Positions 8,695-18,063 of a DNA stretch of 64,000 nucleotides are shown here, piece after piece. This stretch comes from Nocardia spumae (GTDB lineage Bacteria; Actinomycetota; Actinomycetes; Mycobacteriales; Mycobacteriaceae). Location: positions 1,860,001 through 1,924,000 of the forward strand of contig NZ_JAJFZL010000001.1 in assembly GCF_020733635.1 (NCBI RefSeq). The letters run 5' to 3'. Each line of letters starts with the position of its first letter. The first letter of the stretch is position 1. Under the pieces are notes generated by a model. The model was not told the DNA's origin. It did not search any database and saw nothing but the letters and a program-made list of their open reading frames with translations. The position numbers and the translations under genes are program-made.

Positions 8695-8859
8695 CTACCG
8701 AAGCCGCGTCGACCCGTGCCAGGCGACGCCTGCCGGCCGGTCGAGCGCGAAGCCGATCACCGCAGAGCCCACCCGGTGGTCACCGTTGTGCGGCTCCGGA
8801 TCTACTCCTTGCGCAGCGAATGCCTCGCCGGCGTCCCGGAGCAGCCGATGCTCGCGCAC
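8695..8859 (-). CDS. Possible small ORF or gene fragment (54 aa)
   Basis: A minus-strand frame from a GTG at 8859 to TAG at 8695 has protein-like composition (REHRLLRDAGEAFAAQGVDP, later VGSAVIGFALDRPAGVAWHG). It has no convincing ribosome site, and a stop lies just upstream. It may be the remaining 3' end of a gene whose 5' part is lost close to the repeat at 8957. No family recognised. Confidence 0.25.
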   Translation of the reverse strand: MREHRLLRDAGEAFAAQGVDPEPHNGDHRVGSAVIGFALDRPAGVAWHGSTRLR

Positions 8860-8956
8860 GGCACGCGCGCCTCACACTGTTGTGACTGATCGTTTTTCGC
8901 GTGGTCGAGTAGGGCTCGGATACGCGGACGCCGAATATGTCACCGATGACCGGAAA

Positions 8957-8975
8957 CGGTGCGCGAGGGGGGACT
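8957..8975 (-). repeat. Copy of tRNA-Leu 3' end (att-like direct repeat, distal)
   Basis: On the minus strand this reads AGTCCCCCCTCGCGCACCG: the end of the T-loop, the 3' side of the T-stem, the acceptor strand, discriminator A and three following bases of the tRNA-Leu at 62174-62255. Identity stops inside the T-loop and no anticodon arm follows, so it is a fragment and not a tRNA gene. It fits an attachment site formed by integration at the tRNA. Confidence 0.65.
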
Positions 8976-9112
8976 CGTAATCCCCGATGCGGCAGATTTC
9001 CCTAAACCATGTGTTCGATGACATCTAACATATGTGGACTCTTGTCGTTTTTCAATACAGCTAGGTGGAGTCTGAATGCAAATCTATTGACTCCCGAAAC
9101 CTTACTTCAGCG

Positions 9113-9319
9113 GTGGTGAAGAGCTGGCTCTCGACAGCCGCTCTGGAAGGCCGGAGTGGAATGATGATCTGCTGCTTGATGCCATAGCGATGGTGCATGG
9201 GATGGAACATTCATGGCTGGACACCGCGGCACTTCGCCGCCAATGCCGGCACCCCCGACGTCGTGGCTTGTCTGCTCGCCCACGGCACCGATCCCCTACG
9301 CGGAACCGTCGGACCCTAG
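9113..9319 (+). pseudogene. Ankyrin-repeat gene remnant
   Basis: In one frame, 9206-9319 encodes TPRHFAANAGTPDVVACLLA followed by HGTDP, a good match to one ankyrin repeat (TPLHxAAxxGxxxVVxxLLxxGADP). Upstream in the same frame a stop occurs around 9180, and there is no start. The 8860-9112 stretch before it is AT-rich and holds the att-like repeat but no gene. The rest of this interval, 9320-9451, has only a short GGGCT/AGCCC hairpin (9323-9336). Confidence 0.45.
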
Positions 9320-9451
9320 TTCGGGCTGAAAAGCCCCTGCATTTCATCGCCGAGCCTGCAACAGACCGGAAATTTGTGCCGAGTTTCGGGCCGGACGGCC
9401 GCTGATCAGCCGATTCGAGGAACGACGCGGGCTCGGCCGGACCGCGCCCGG

Positions 9452-10057
9452 TTATTTGATCGGAAGTACGCCGGATCCGCCCACATCGGATACCTTCCAG
9501 CTGTTGCCGTCGAGGGTGACGACATAGCCGACGGTGGTGCGTGCGCCGTCGGGGGTCTGCGCACTGGTGGAACGCACGTCGACGAATACGTCGACGGTGT
9601 AGGTGCCGGAGGACTTCGAGGTGACCTTGGCGGTGAGCGGGTTCGCACTGGAGGTCCACTTCAGCGGAGTGAGGATCTCCTGCAGCTTCGGTGCCGTGGC
9701 ATCGAATTTGGCGGCGAGCTGGGGCGTGGTGTTGGCCTTCAGTTTGGCTGCCCAGCCGTCGAAGTCCTGATAGTTGATGGTGGACGCGCCGATCGCGTAG
9801 TCGGTGGCGACCTGTTCCGCATGTGCGTCGTCGGCGACTGCGCGCCGCATCGACTGCAGGTCCGCGCGGGCCGACGACCACAGCACAGCGAAGACCGTAA
9901 CCGCCGCGATCGCGACAATTGCGGCGCTCGCGGTGCCCAGTGTCCGCACGGATACCGCGATCGTCCGCTTCGGCCCGGACGGGGCGCCGGCCGCACCAGC
10001 CGGGGCGGATTCGAGCTGTGCGGCGTTCTCCGGTGCGGTCTCTACCTCGGTTGCCAT
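9452..10057 (-). CDS. Mce-associated membrane protein (Mam)
   Basis: 201 residues: a variable alanine-rich cytosolic head, one transmembrane helix at about residues 38-60 (ASAAIVAIAAVTVFAVLWSS), and an extracytoplasmic domain ending in a conserved-looking GNSWKVSDVGG segment. This is the layout of the Mce-associated proteins encoded after mceF. They are thought to stabilise the Mce transporter. It lies 21 bp after mceF on the same strand with its own ribosome site (gaaagg), so it is the last gene of the mce operon. Confidence 0.8.
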   Translation of the reverse strand: MATEVETAPENAAQLESAPAGAAGAPSGPKRTIAVSVRTLGTASAAIVAIAAVTVFAVLWSSARADLQSMRRAVADDAHAEQVATDYAIGASTINYQDFDGWAAKLKANTTPQLAAKFDATAPKLQEILTPLKWTSSANPLTAKVTSKSSGTYTVDVFVDVRSTSAQTPDGARTTVGYVVTLDGNSWKVSDVGGSGVLPIK

Positions 10058-10078
10058 TCGATTTCCTTTCGGGCGAGG

Positions 10079-11038
10079 CTATTTGACATCGACGCGGAGG
10101 TGGACGGCGCCTGCGGGGCTGCTCGCCTGAGCGGCGCGGCCGATCAGTTGACTGAGGTCGATGGTGGGAATTGCGGTGGTCGCGGTCTCGGCCAGCGGCT
10201 GGATCGCCGGCGCCAGTTCCTTCAGATCCGGGCCGGCCTTGTCGATCCAGGCGGTGAGCTTCGCCAGGAACGGCACCAAGCCGTTGCCCTGCTGATACAT
10301 CGACGGTGTATCGCCGACACGCGCCAGTCCTTCGACCGCCTCGGCGATCTGGTTCACCCGCAGCGCGAACTCGCTGAATTTCGGTGAGGCGGCTTGGAAA
10401 GAGGGCGCGGCCCACTCCATATCCGCCGCGGTCGCCTGCAGGTTGTCGAGTATGCGGCCGATTTCGGGGGAGCGGCTCAGCAACATCGCCGCGATCAGGT
10501 CGCCGGCCCTTGCCAGACTCGGCACCGCGGCATCGGTGCCGCTCAACGCTGTATCCGCGGCGTCGACCAGAGCGCTCATCGCACGCGGGTCCAGCTGATT
10601 CATCACCTGGGTGACGAGGTGGGAGACCTGCGCAATCGACATCGGCGCATGGACCTGATGTCCTTCCAGTACCTGTCCGGCATGCAGTACAGGACCGCGG
10701 TCGACATTCGGCGCGAACTCGATGTAGGGCTCGCCCAGCGCCGAGAGGCTCTCCACCGTCACCGCACTGTCGGCGAGTACCGGCGTGCGGCTGTCCAGTG
10801 CCAGGCTCAGTTCGACCTGTCCCCGGCCACGCCGAATATCGGTCACCTTGCCCACTCGCACTCCGGTCAGCAGCACCGGTGAATTGACTTCGATCCCTGT
10901 GGAATTCGGCACCACCAGGGTGACCGGGATATCGCGTCGCAGCGGATCGACCCGCACGACGCCGAAGGCGAGATATCCGACTCCCAGAAGGGTGATCATG
11001 GCGATACCCGCCAGCGACGCCACCGATTTCAGTTTCAT
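10079..11038 (-). CDS. mceF: Mce family protein MceF
   Basis: 319 residues from the ATG at 11038, which overlaps the mceE stop. It has an N-terminal signal-anchor helix (ASLAGIAMITLLGVGYLAFG), then the MlaD/Mce domain with LVVPNSTGIEVNSPVLLTGV and VGKVTDI, then a long helical tail. MceA-F form a hetero-oligomeric channel that carries lipids across the cell envelope to the YrbE permease and the MceG ATPase. MceG is not encoded here. Family and position in the operon are clear. Confidence 0.9.
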   Translation of the reverse strand: MKLKSVASLAGIAMITLLGVGYLAFGVVRVDPLRRDIPVTLVVPNSTGIEVNSPVLLTGVRVGKVTDIRRGRGQVELSLALDSRTPVLADSAVTVESLSALGEPYIEFAPNVDRGPVLHAGQVLEGHQVHAPMSIAQVSHLVTQVMNQLDPRAMSALVDAADTALSGTDAAVPSLARAGDLIAAMLLSRSPEIGRILDNLQATAADMEWAAPSFQAASPKFSEFALRVNQIAEAVEGLARVGDTPSMYQQGNGLVPFLAKLTAWIDKAGPDLKELAPAIQPLAETATTAIPTIDLSQLIGRAAQASSPAGAVHLRVDVK

Positions 11039-12138
11039 CGCACGGCCCCGATCATGCGCAGGGTGTCGGTGATCCGTCCGACCTGGTCTTCGGTGGACAT
11101 CGGCGGAGACGTTCCCGCGGTGATCGTCGCGCCGACGATATTCACCTTCGGCCCGCGCTCCACAAACGGAATGATCCGATCTCTGATCAGCGCTACCAGC
11201 GCATTCAGATTGGACGGTGCGCTCAGATCCAACGGGTGCGAGGTGAATGCCAGCGGGACGAACGCGCGCGCAGCGGCATCGCCCGCCTGCGCCAGCGGAG
11301 CCAGCCAGACCAGGGAATGCGCGACCCCGCCGAGTGCGCCTAGCACGCCGACGACATTCACGATCGAGGAAACGGAGTCCGAAATCTGTTGCACCGCAGG
11401 GTCGGTGAGTAGTGCGCCGAGGGTGTCGCCGTTGCGATCGACGGTGGTCGCGGTATCGGTCAATCCCTGGAGAAGTTGGTCGACCTGCTCCAGGTTGCCT
11501 GCCAGGTCTTTCGCGTCGCCGCCGATGACCTGGGCGATCCGCGCGGTCTCCCGGGGATCCGCCGGCAGCGCCGCGTTGAGTTGATCGACGATGTCCTGGA
11601 ATCGCGTCACCGCACCGCCCTGCACGAAGGTGGCGATACCGGCGAGCATGTCCTCGACCTGGGTAGGCGGGGTGGTGTGATCGAGTGCGATCGTCGCGCC
11701 TGATCCGAGGGTTTTGCCGAATCCTTCTGCCGGCGTGGCGAGTTCGATGTGAATATCGCCGAGGACGGTGTCCTGGCGAAGCTGAGCGGTCGTATTCGCC
11801 GGCAGTTGCACCGACTTGTCGATGTCGGCGTTCACCACTACATACCCGCGATGTGATGGTGACTCGGCCGGATCGACGACCGATACGCCCGTTACGGTGC
11901 CTACTCGGGCGCCATTGGCCATCACCTTCGCTCGGGCGGGCAGGTTGAGCGCATTGGCGAACTGAATATGGATGGGGATGGTCGCACCTGTCGTGCCGGT
12001 GCCGGGTACCGGGATGGAGGCGGGATCGAATGCGCAACCGGCGGTGGACACGACGGTGGCGGCCACCATCGCGGTCAGCGTCGTGCGCAATCGGACGCGA
12101 GGCCGTCGTGTCCGGCGGTGGGTCACAGTCAGCCTCAT
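11035..12138 (-). CDS. mceE: Mce lipoprotein MceE (LprN-like)
   Basis: 367 residues with a twin-arginine-containing lipoprotein signal and lipobox VVSTAGC; Cys35 would be acylated. The Mce domain follows (IQFANALNLPARAKVMANGA), then a helical region with a hydrophobic segment around residue 245. MceE is normally the lipoprotein subunit of Mce complexes, as here. Its start overlaps the mceD stop and its stop overlaps the mceF start. Confidence 0.9.
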   Translation of the reverse strand: MRLTVTHRRTRRPRVRLRTTLTAMVAATVVSTAGCAFDPASIPVPGTGTTGATIPIHIQFANALNLPARAKVMANGARVGTVTGVSVVDPAESPSHRGYVVVNADIDKSVQLPANTTAQLRQDTVLGDIHIELATPAEGFGKTLGSGATIALDHTTPPTQVEDMLAGIATFVQGGAVTRFQDIVDQLNAALPADPRETARIAQVIGGDAKDLAGNLEQVDQLLQGLTDTATTVDRNGDTLGALLTDPAVQQISDSVSSIVNVVGVLGALGGVAHSLVWLAPLAQAGDAAARAFVPLAFTSHPLDLSAPSNLNALVALIRDRIIPFVERGPKVNIVGATITAGTSPPMSTEDQVGRITDTLRMIGAVR

Positions 12139-13229
12139 CGTGCCCCCGCGAATCCGAGAACCAATTGGGTGAGCGGCACCGCGACTGCATCACCGGACAC
12201 ACCGGTACATTCCGGGCGGCCGAGTTGCTGGGTGAGGGCACACAACTGTTGCGCCTGCACCCGCGGAACCACGACTTTCGGTGGCGCATAGGCGATTCCG
12301 CGCGTGGGATCCAGCGCACCGGTCGCGCCCGTCACCAGGACCGGGATCTTCGTCAGGATGTCGTGCAGCGCATCGGTATTGGTATGGATCAGATGGACCA
12401 GCGGCACGGCGGCATCGAGGACCTGCAGGATGGGATCGCCGAACATCGTGGTGATGTCGTTGAGCATCGGTAAGACGCGCTGAAAGCCGTCGATAATGCT
12501 CACGGCCCGGCCGAACAGTTCGTTGTTCACCTGGTCCAGAACATCGGCGAGCCGGGTGAGCATCGCTTTGATATCTCCCCAGTGGGTGGCGACGCTGCCG
12601 GAAACGGCGGTCAGTGAATCGACTACTCCCGCCAGATGACCGATCGCGGCGTCCGGGGAATTCATCGCCGTGCTCAGCCTTTCGATGATGTCGTGCAGTT
12701 GGGGGCCGGTTCCGGTGGTGGCGGCGTCCAGCGCGCGGATCCCGCGCAGCATGGCGTCCTGGCCGTCGGGTCCCGGGCCGAGGGTCTGCTGCGACAACTG
12801 GGCGAGGGCGTCGAGGGTTTGGGTCATCGATTTGGGGGTGAGTGTTTTGGTGATGCACTGGGCCGGATCGTGGCGAGGGCCGGATCCGGCGATACCCAGC
12901 ACCGCCAGATGCCGGTCGGCGACAAGAGTGTCCGACACCGTGGTGGCCGAGGCGTCGGCGGCAACGGGATAGCGGTCGTCGACGGTGAAATCCACACGAA
13001 CGGTGCGGCCCTGCGGATGAATGGCGGTGATGCCGCCGACGGGCATTCCGCGCATGGTGACGTGGTTGCCGACGTAGAGTCCGATGCTGTCCGGGAGAAG
13101 GGCGCAGTAGGACCGTGTCTTGGCGGTGGGGTGGACGAACAGGATGTAGGCGGCGCCCACCACCGCTGCAATCACGACGGTGGCGGCTATGGACATGAAT
13201 CCTCGGGAGCCGAGCAGTTTTCGAAGCAT
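12135..13229 (-). CDS. mceD: Mce family protein MceD
   Basis: 364 residues from the ATG at 13229, which shares one base with the mceC stop. An N-terminal transmembrane helix (MSIAATVVIAAVVGAAYILF) precedes the Mce domain, which has DSIGLYVGNHVTMRGMPVGG at about residues 50-70. A long helical tail follows, ending with cysteine-containing segments typical of MceD. It is part of the envelope lipid-uptake complex. Its 3' end overlaps mceE by 4 bp. Confidence 0.9.
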   Translation of the reverse strand: MLRKLLGSRGFMSIAATVVIAAVVGAAYILFVHPTAKTRSYCALLPDSIGLYVGNHVTMRGMPVGGITAIHPQGRTVRVDFTVDDRYPVAADASATTVSDTLVADRHLAVLGIAGSGPRHDPAQCITKTLTPKSMTQTLDALAQLSQQTLGPGPDGQDAMLRGIRALDAATTGTGPQLHDIIERLSTAMNSPDAAIGHLAGVVDSLTAVSGSVATHWGDIKAMLTRLADVLDQVNNELFGRAVSIIDGFQRVLPMLNDITTMFGDPILQVLDAAVPLVHLIHTNTDALHDILTKIPVLVTGATGALDPTRGIAYAPPKVVVPRVQAQQLCALTQQLGRPECTGVSGDAVAVPLTQLVLGFAGAR

Positions 13230-14287
13230 CAGCAGCTCCGACCGGCGACCGGGACGCAGAACTGCAGCGCCGCATCTGGTTTGAGGCTCGACGCAGCGTC
13301 GACAGTTGCCTTCGACTGGTCCACGCGCACCTGTCCGGGTTCGGGGACCAGACGTCCCAGCGTGTCGCCGAGTTGGCGTACGGAGTCGATCAAAGGTTGC
13401 AGTTGCTCGCCCAGTGTGCGCAGTTCTGGTATAGAGGCGGCGATTTCGGCGGCCATCGGCCGCAGCGTGGACTGCCACGACGGTTGCAGAGCCGTCAACC
13501 TGCCGACCACCCGATCCAGTTGCTCGACGGCTGTGCGGACCTCACTTCGCTTGTCGGACAGTGTGGTTTCCAGAAGGTCGATCTTCTGCACCAGTCGGCC
13601 CAATTCCCCGCGGGCCTGGTCGACCGAGCCGAGATATTCGTCGGCGATCGAGATCGCTTTGGAGACGTCCTGGCGCTGGCGGTCCAGAGCGCCGGCGAAC
13701 TGTTGCACTCCGTCCAGCATCTTGCGGACACCGTCCGGTGCCGCCTGGATGGAATCGGCGATCGCCTCCAGATTCTTGCGCAATCCTCCTCCGTCGATCG
13801 CGGCGAGCGGCGCGGTGGCGTCCTGGAATGCTTGGGAAAGGTTGTAGGGCAGGCGGACTCGGTCTGCCGGAATGTGTTGGGAGCCGAGCGGCTGCGTTCC
13901 GGCGGGGAACAGGGCGACATAGTGGCCGCCGACGATGGTCAGCATGCGGATGTCGAGCGAGGTTTCGCGCCCGACGAATACCGAACTGTCGGCGGTGAAT
14001 GTCATCACCACATGGTCGGGATGCAGCTGTAGGGATCGCACCGAGCCGACCGAGATGCCCGCCAAGCGAACGTCATCGCCCACCCGAACCGACTCCGCTT
14101 CCGCCAGCCATGCGGTATAGGTTCGTTTGCCGAAGGGAACGGCGTAGAGAACGGCGACCGCGGTCAATGCCATCGCCACCAGGACGACTCCGATAACGCC
14201 CCAGCGCAATTCCCGGCGCGCGGCTGTTGCCGTATCGCGATGATGTGCCGGCGCCGCGGTGCGCCGTGGCAACCTCAGCGTTTGCAT
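13229..14287 (-). CDS. mceC: Mce family protein MceC
   Basis: 352 residues with a basic head, a transmembrane helix at about 28-50 (WGVIGVVLVAMALTAVAVLY), the Mce domain (VGDDVRLAGISVGSVRSL) and a long coiled helical region with repeated leucine heptads (residues 170-300). It ends CVPVAGRSC, a short cysteine-containing tail seen in Mce proteins. The start lies 13 bp inside mceB, showing translational coupling. Confidence 0.9.
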   Translation of the reverse strand: MQTLRLPRRTAAPAHHRDTATAARRELRWGVIGVVLVAMALTAVAVLYAVPFGKRTYTAWLAEAESVRVGDDVRLAGISVGSVRSLQLHPDHVVMTFTADSSVFVGRETSLDIRMLTIVGGHYVALFPAGTQPLGSQHIPADRVRLPYNLSQAFQDATAPLAAIDGGGLRKNLEAIADSIQAAPDGVRKMLDGVQQFAGALDRQRQDVSKAISIADEYLGSVDQARGELGRLVQKIDLLETTLSDKRSEVRTAVEQLDRVVGRLTALQPSWQSTLRPMAAEIAASIPELRTLGEQLQPLIDSVRQLGDTLGRLVPEPGQVRVDQSKATVDAASSLKPDAALQFCVPVAGRSC

Positions 14288-15282
14288 ATCGTCACCTTCT
14301 GTCCCGCGATCAGCACGCCGAACGGCCCGGGAACCGCTGCCGGACCGTGGCTGCAGGTGGTGTTCATCCCTGAAACACCTTGTGACAAAGTGGAATTCAA
14401 ACCACTCAGCACGGCTGGAAACTGTGCGAGGAGGTCGAGCAATTGCTTGGGGTCGGGAAACAATTCGTGCACGATGTGGTCGACATCCGGATTGGTGCCG
14501 ATCGTCAGGCCCAGGGTCGCCAAGAGATCGTCGACCGGGCCCAGTACCGGCGGCGCGGTGTCGGCGAAGTCGATCAGCCCGTTGATCTTGATCTGGAGCG
14601 CATCGAAGACATCCGCCAGCTTGCCCAGCAGAACCACCAGATTCTTCGACCGTCCGCCGATCTTGTCCGAGACTTCGGACAGATTCCGGATCAGGGTGCC
14701 GATCACCTGCTGCCGGTCGCGGGCGTAGGTCCCCAGTTTCCCGATGGCGTCCAGGGCGGGACCGATACCGCTTCCGTCGCCCTCGATGACCGCGAGCAGC
14801 GAGGCGGTGAACCGGTTGAGGGCCTCCGGAGACAGGGTGCTCAGGACCGGTTTCAGCCCGTTGAACAAACTCGTGACATCGAACGACGGAATCGTGCGGT
14901 CGGTGCCGATCGTGGCGCCCGGCCGGGTCCTGGCGGCCGCGGCAGGTTGCGGCTGCAGATCCAGATAGCGCTGTCCGGTCAGATTCTGATAGCGGATTGC
15001 CAGGCGGGTGTTGTCGTAGATTGCCGACGAGGTGCGCACCGTGATCGTCACCGCGGCCTGAGCGCCGTGCAGCGCAATGGATTCCACCTTGCCTACCTGC
15101 ACGCCGTACATCCGCACGTCGTCACCGGACTTCAGCCCGTTCGCGTCGGTGAACAGCGCGCGATATTCGGCTGTATCACCAGTGACCGGGCGTTGGATCG
15201 CGGTCATGATCAAGACGAGCGCCGCGACGATGACTGCGGCGAAAACCGCCAGCCGCCACGCGGATCCGACGATCGATTTCAC
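14275..15282 (-). CDS. mceB: Mce family protein MceB
   Basis: 335 residues: N-terminal helix (LAVFAAVIVAALVLIMTAI), Mce domain with GLKSGDDVRMYGVQVGKVES and RYQNLTGQRYLDLQP, and a helical tail. The C-terminal FGVLIAGQKVTICKR contains a single cysteine. All match MceB proteins. Its ATG overlaps the mceA stop (ATGA). It would form part of the hexameric Mce tunnel for lipid import. Confidence 0.9.
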   Translation of the reverse strand: MKSIVGSAWRLAVFAAVIVAALVLIMTAIQRPVTGDTAEYRALFTDANGLKSGDDVRMYGVQVGKVESIALHGAQAAVTITVRTSSAIYDNTRLAIRYQNLTGQRYLDLQPQPAAAARTRPGATIGTDRTIPSFDVTSLFNGLKPVLSTLSPEALNRFTASLLAVIEGDGSGIGPALDAIGKLGTYARDRQQVIGTLIRNLSEVSDKIGGRSKNLVVLLGKLADVFDALQIKINGLIDFADTAPPVLGPVDDLLATLGLTIGTNPDVDHIVHELFPDPKQLLDLLAQFPAVLSGLNSTLSQGVSGMNTTCSHGPAAVPGPFGVLIAGQKVTICKR

Positions 15283-16313
15283 GGCTTTCCCCCCTGCCCG
15301 AGCAGTGGCACAGCCAATCCGGGCACTCCACGCAGGTCGAGATCGAGATTGAGCACCGGACCGTCGGGTGTTTCGGGCATCGCGGCGCGCAGCCGATCGA
15401 TCAAGGTACGAAGATCGTGCGAGCTCTGCTCGGGTGCGGGGACCATTCGTGCCATGCCGGCCAGTAACGGTGTGAGCATCGCGGTGTACGCGAAGAAGTT
15501 GCCCTGGGCATGGAACATGGTGTTCTGCAGCGTCGGGAACAGCTGCTGCACAACCATATCGACGGTCGCGTCGAACCGGGCACGATCGGTGCGCAGCGGT
15601 TCGATACGGTGAATCTGGTCGATGACGCCGATGACCGTTCCGGCGAACGGCGCCACGCCGGTCAGGGCGGTGCCGTACCGGCCGAACAGGTCCGATACCG
15701 GCATGTGCTGATGGTCGGCGAAGGTTCGCGCGGTGCTCACCATGGCCTCCAGCAGGGGAGTGAATGCCTTTGCGTCACCGGCGATCTGGGTGAGCACCTG
15801 TGCGAATTTCGGTGTGAGGACCTGGCCGCTCACTTGCGAAACGCTGCGCAGCAAGGCGCCCATGGTGGCGTCGTAGGCGTCCGCCTCCCGTGGGCCGGTC
15901 AGATCGACGACCGTATCGTCGTGCAGCGGGGCGCCGCCGGGGCCCGCAATCAGGTCGATCTCGCTGATGCCGAACAGGTTGGCTGCGGCGTAGTCCACTC
16001 GCAAGCTGTCGTCCAGACCATCGAGACGGCTGCGATCCAACTCCAGCGTGATCGTCTGGGTGCCCAGCGCGGCCGGAACGATATCGGTGACCGATCCGAC
16101 CAGCACGCCATCGGCGCGGACCTGCGTTCCGGCGACGATCCCATCGCCGATCCGCTGCGTGTGCAGGCGAACCCGCAGTCCCGAATCCTCGTGCGTCGCT
16201 GCGGCAATGCGCCAGCCGCTCACGGCCACGAGCACCGTGACCAGGGCGGCGACACCGACGATCAGTGATCGTCTTCGATTGATGGCTACGCCAGGTAGTC
16301 CGTAATTCGGCAT
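15279..16313 (-). CDS. mceA: Mce family protein MceA
   Basis: 344 residues from ATG 16313, two bases after the yrbEB stop; the upstream open extension is rejected because it crosses the yrbEB gene in another frame. It has a short N-terminus, a transmembrane helix (SLIVGVAALVTVLVAVSGW), an Mce domain (GIVAGTQVRADGVLVGSVTD), and the NLFGISEIDLI segment typical of the domain end. First of the six mce genes. The substrate is unknown; in related bacteria different mce loci import cholesterol, fatty acids or mycolates. Confidence 0.9.
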   Translation of the reverse strand: MPNYGLPGVAINRRRSLIVGVAALVTVLVAVSGWRIAAATHEDSGLRVRLHTQRIGDGIVAGTQVRADGVLVGSVTDIVPAALGTQTITLELDRSRLDGLDDSLRVDYAAANLFGISEIDLIAGPGGAPLHDDTVVDLTGPREADAYDATMGALLRSVSQVSGQVLTPKFAQVLTQIAGDAKAFTPLLEAMVSTARTFADHQHMPVSDLFGRYGTALTGVAPFAGTVIGVIDQIHRIEPLRTDRARFDATVDMVVQQLFPTLQNTMFHAQGNFFAYTAMLTPLLAGMARMVPAPEQSSHDLRTLIDRLRAAMPETPDGPVLNLDLDLRGVPGLAVPLLGQGGKP

Positions 16314-16315
16314 CC

Positions 16316-17179
16316 CTATCCCGTGAAACTGATGGCGGTGTCGAAACCCCACACCGTGATGGACACGACCATGTCGATGGCGATGATCGCGACGAAACTC
16401 GTCCGCACCGCCCGGCCCGACGCGATACCCACGCCCTCGGGGCCGCCGGTGGCGAAGAAGCCGTAGTAGCTGTGCACCAGGATGACGACGGTGGCGAAGA
16501 TGGTCACCTTGATCACCGCGGCGATCACGTCGAATCCGGACACGAACTGGAAGAAGTAGTGATCGTAGACACCGGCCGACTGTCCGTGCACCAGGGTGAT
16601 CAGGCCGCGGCAGGCCAGATACGACAGGATCAGCCCGATCAGGAAGGTCGGCACGATCGAGATGGCGCCGGCGATGACGCGGGTGGTGACTACGAACGGC
16701 ACCGACCGCAGTCCCAATGATTCGATCGCGTCGATCTCCTCGGAGATGCGCATGGACCCGATTTCGGCGGTCATCCGGCAGCCGGCCTGGGCGGCGAATC
16801 CGATGGCGGCCGCGATCGGCGCGAGTTCGCGGGTGGTCGCGTAGGCCGAGACCAGGCCGGTGACCGGGCCCATGCCCAGCATGTTGAGGGTGGCGAAGGA
16901 TTCGACGGCGACCGAAGCGCCCATCGCCAATCCCAGGACGATCATCATCGGCACGGTCCCGCCGCCGACGATGATCGAACCGCTGCCCCAGGTCATATCG
17001 CTGATCGAGCGCATGGTTTCGGAGCGGTAGCGCCGCAACGTCAACGGAACGGCAGACAGTGCGTGCCACACGAATCCGAGGGCGAACCCGATACCTTCCA
17101 CTGGCCGGGTAGCCGCCCGCAATGGGCGTCGCCCGGCCGTCCACCGCAGCCCCGGGGGCAGATACAAGGCGGCGGTCAT
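16316..17179 (-). CDS. yrbEB: YrbE-type Mce permease B
   Basis: 287 residues of the MlaE permease family with about five to six hydrophobic segments. Characteristic stretches include ELAPIAAAIGFAAQAGCRMT, AEIGSMRISEEIDAIESLG and the C-terminal TGGPEGVGIASGRAVRTSF. The EExDAIESLG loop is the contact site for the ABC ATPase (MceG). It pairs with YrbEA to form the inner-membrane permease. Its start overlaps the yrbEA stop (ATGA at 17176-17179). Confidence 0.93.
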   Translation of the reverse strand: MTAALYLPPGLRWTAGRRPLRAATRPVEGIGFALGFVWHALSAVPLTLRRYRSETMRSISDMTWGSGSIIVGGGTVPMMIVLGLAMGASVAVESFATLNMLGMGPVTGLVSAYATTRELAPIAAAIGFAAQAGCRMTAEIGSMRISEEIDAIESLGLRSVPFVVTTRVIAGAISIVPTFLIGLILSYLACRGLITLVHGQSAGVYDHYFFQFVSGFDVIAAVIKVTIFATVVILVHSYYGFFATGGPEGVGIASGRAVRTSFVAIIAIDMVVSITVWGFDTAISFTG

Positions 17180-18063
17180 GCCAGCCTCGTCGGGAGGAAC
17201 ATCTCGGTGATCTGGGTGATCACCAAGTTCACCAGGACGATCGATACGACCGACAACACCACTGAGGCATTGACCGCATCGGCGACACCGCGCGGGCCGC
17301 CCTTGGCCTCGAGTCCTCGCTGGCAGGCGATGACCACCACGAGGAATCCGAAGATCAGCGATTTCACGATCGACACCCAGACGTCGGCGACCGTGGTGAA
17401 GGATCCGAAGGTCGCCCAGTAGCTGCCCGGGGTGACGTTTTGGCCACCGATGGCGACCGCGTAGCCGGCCAGCACGCCGACGAAGATGATCAAGATATTC
17501 AGCAGCGGAGCCACGGCGAGCATGGCCACTGTTCGCGGAATGACGAGCCGGTGCACAGGGTCGACACCCATGGTGTTCAGCGCGTCGATCTCCTCGCGGA
17601 TCGTGCGCGCACCGAGGTCGGCCGCGATTGCCGCCGCGCCCGCGCCGCCGAGCAGGAAGCCGGTGGCCATCGGCGCGCCCTGTTTGATGATGCCGAGCCC
17701 GCCAGCGGCCCCGAGCAGCGAATCCGCGCCGAGCGTGTGGATGAGATTGCCCACCTGGACCGAAACGATGACGCCGAAGGGGATCGCCATAAGGACTGCC
17801 GGAATCGCGGTCACCGTGACCAGCCGCCACGCCTGCGAGATCGCTTCGCGCCATTGAAATCGGCCGCGCACGATATCGCTGATCATTCCCGTGGCCGTCT
17901 CCACCGCCATCAGGGCGGCTCTGCCGAACGTGCGCAGTGCCGATAAGACGGTGGCGCTGAAATTGTCGGCGACCACTCGGCGTAACGCCGATACGGACGT
18001 GGTCGTTGCCACCGGTTCGGACCCGGTCGAGCGACCGGGCAGGGTACTCACCAACGCGTGCAA
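17176..18063 (-). CDS. yrbEA: YrbE-type Mce permease A
   Basis: Up to 295 residues of the MlaE permease family, first gene of the mce operon. The coupling-loop motif GARTIREEIDALNTMGVDPV and the end motif AKGGPRGVADAVNASVV are present, with five or six membrane segments. The start is uncertain: TTG at 18063 has a ribosome site (AGGGGAAGG) that is too close, while GTG at 18051 or 18012 are alternatives giving a length nearer the family norm. The gene diverges from a PucR-type regulator; the 235 bp between them hold the promoters but no clear dyad I could name. Confidence 0.9.
   Translation of the reverse strand: MHALVSTLPGRSTGSEPVATTTSVSALRRVVADNFSATVLSALRTFGRAALMAVETATGMISDIVRGRFQWREAISQAWRLVTVTAIPAVLMAIPFGVIVSVQVGNLIHTLGADSLLGAAGGLGIIKQGAPMATGFLLGGAGAAAIAADLGARTIREEIDALNTMGVDPVHRLVIPRTVAMLAVAPLLNILIIFVGVLAGYAVAIGGQNVTPGSYWATFGSFTTVADVWVSIVKSLIFGFLVVVIACQRGLEAKGGPRGVADAVNASVVLSVVSIVLVNLVITQITEMFLPTRLA

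Noticed and set aside
8957..8990. A second tRNA gene
   Set aside because: Only the 3' third matches; the T-loop is changed and no D-arm or anticodon arm follows.
10079..12319. MceF with a 427-residue N-terminal extension
   Set aside because: The extension crosses mceE in another frame and is low-complexity; the ATG at 11038 overlaps the mceE stop and starts with a signal anchor.
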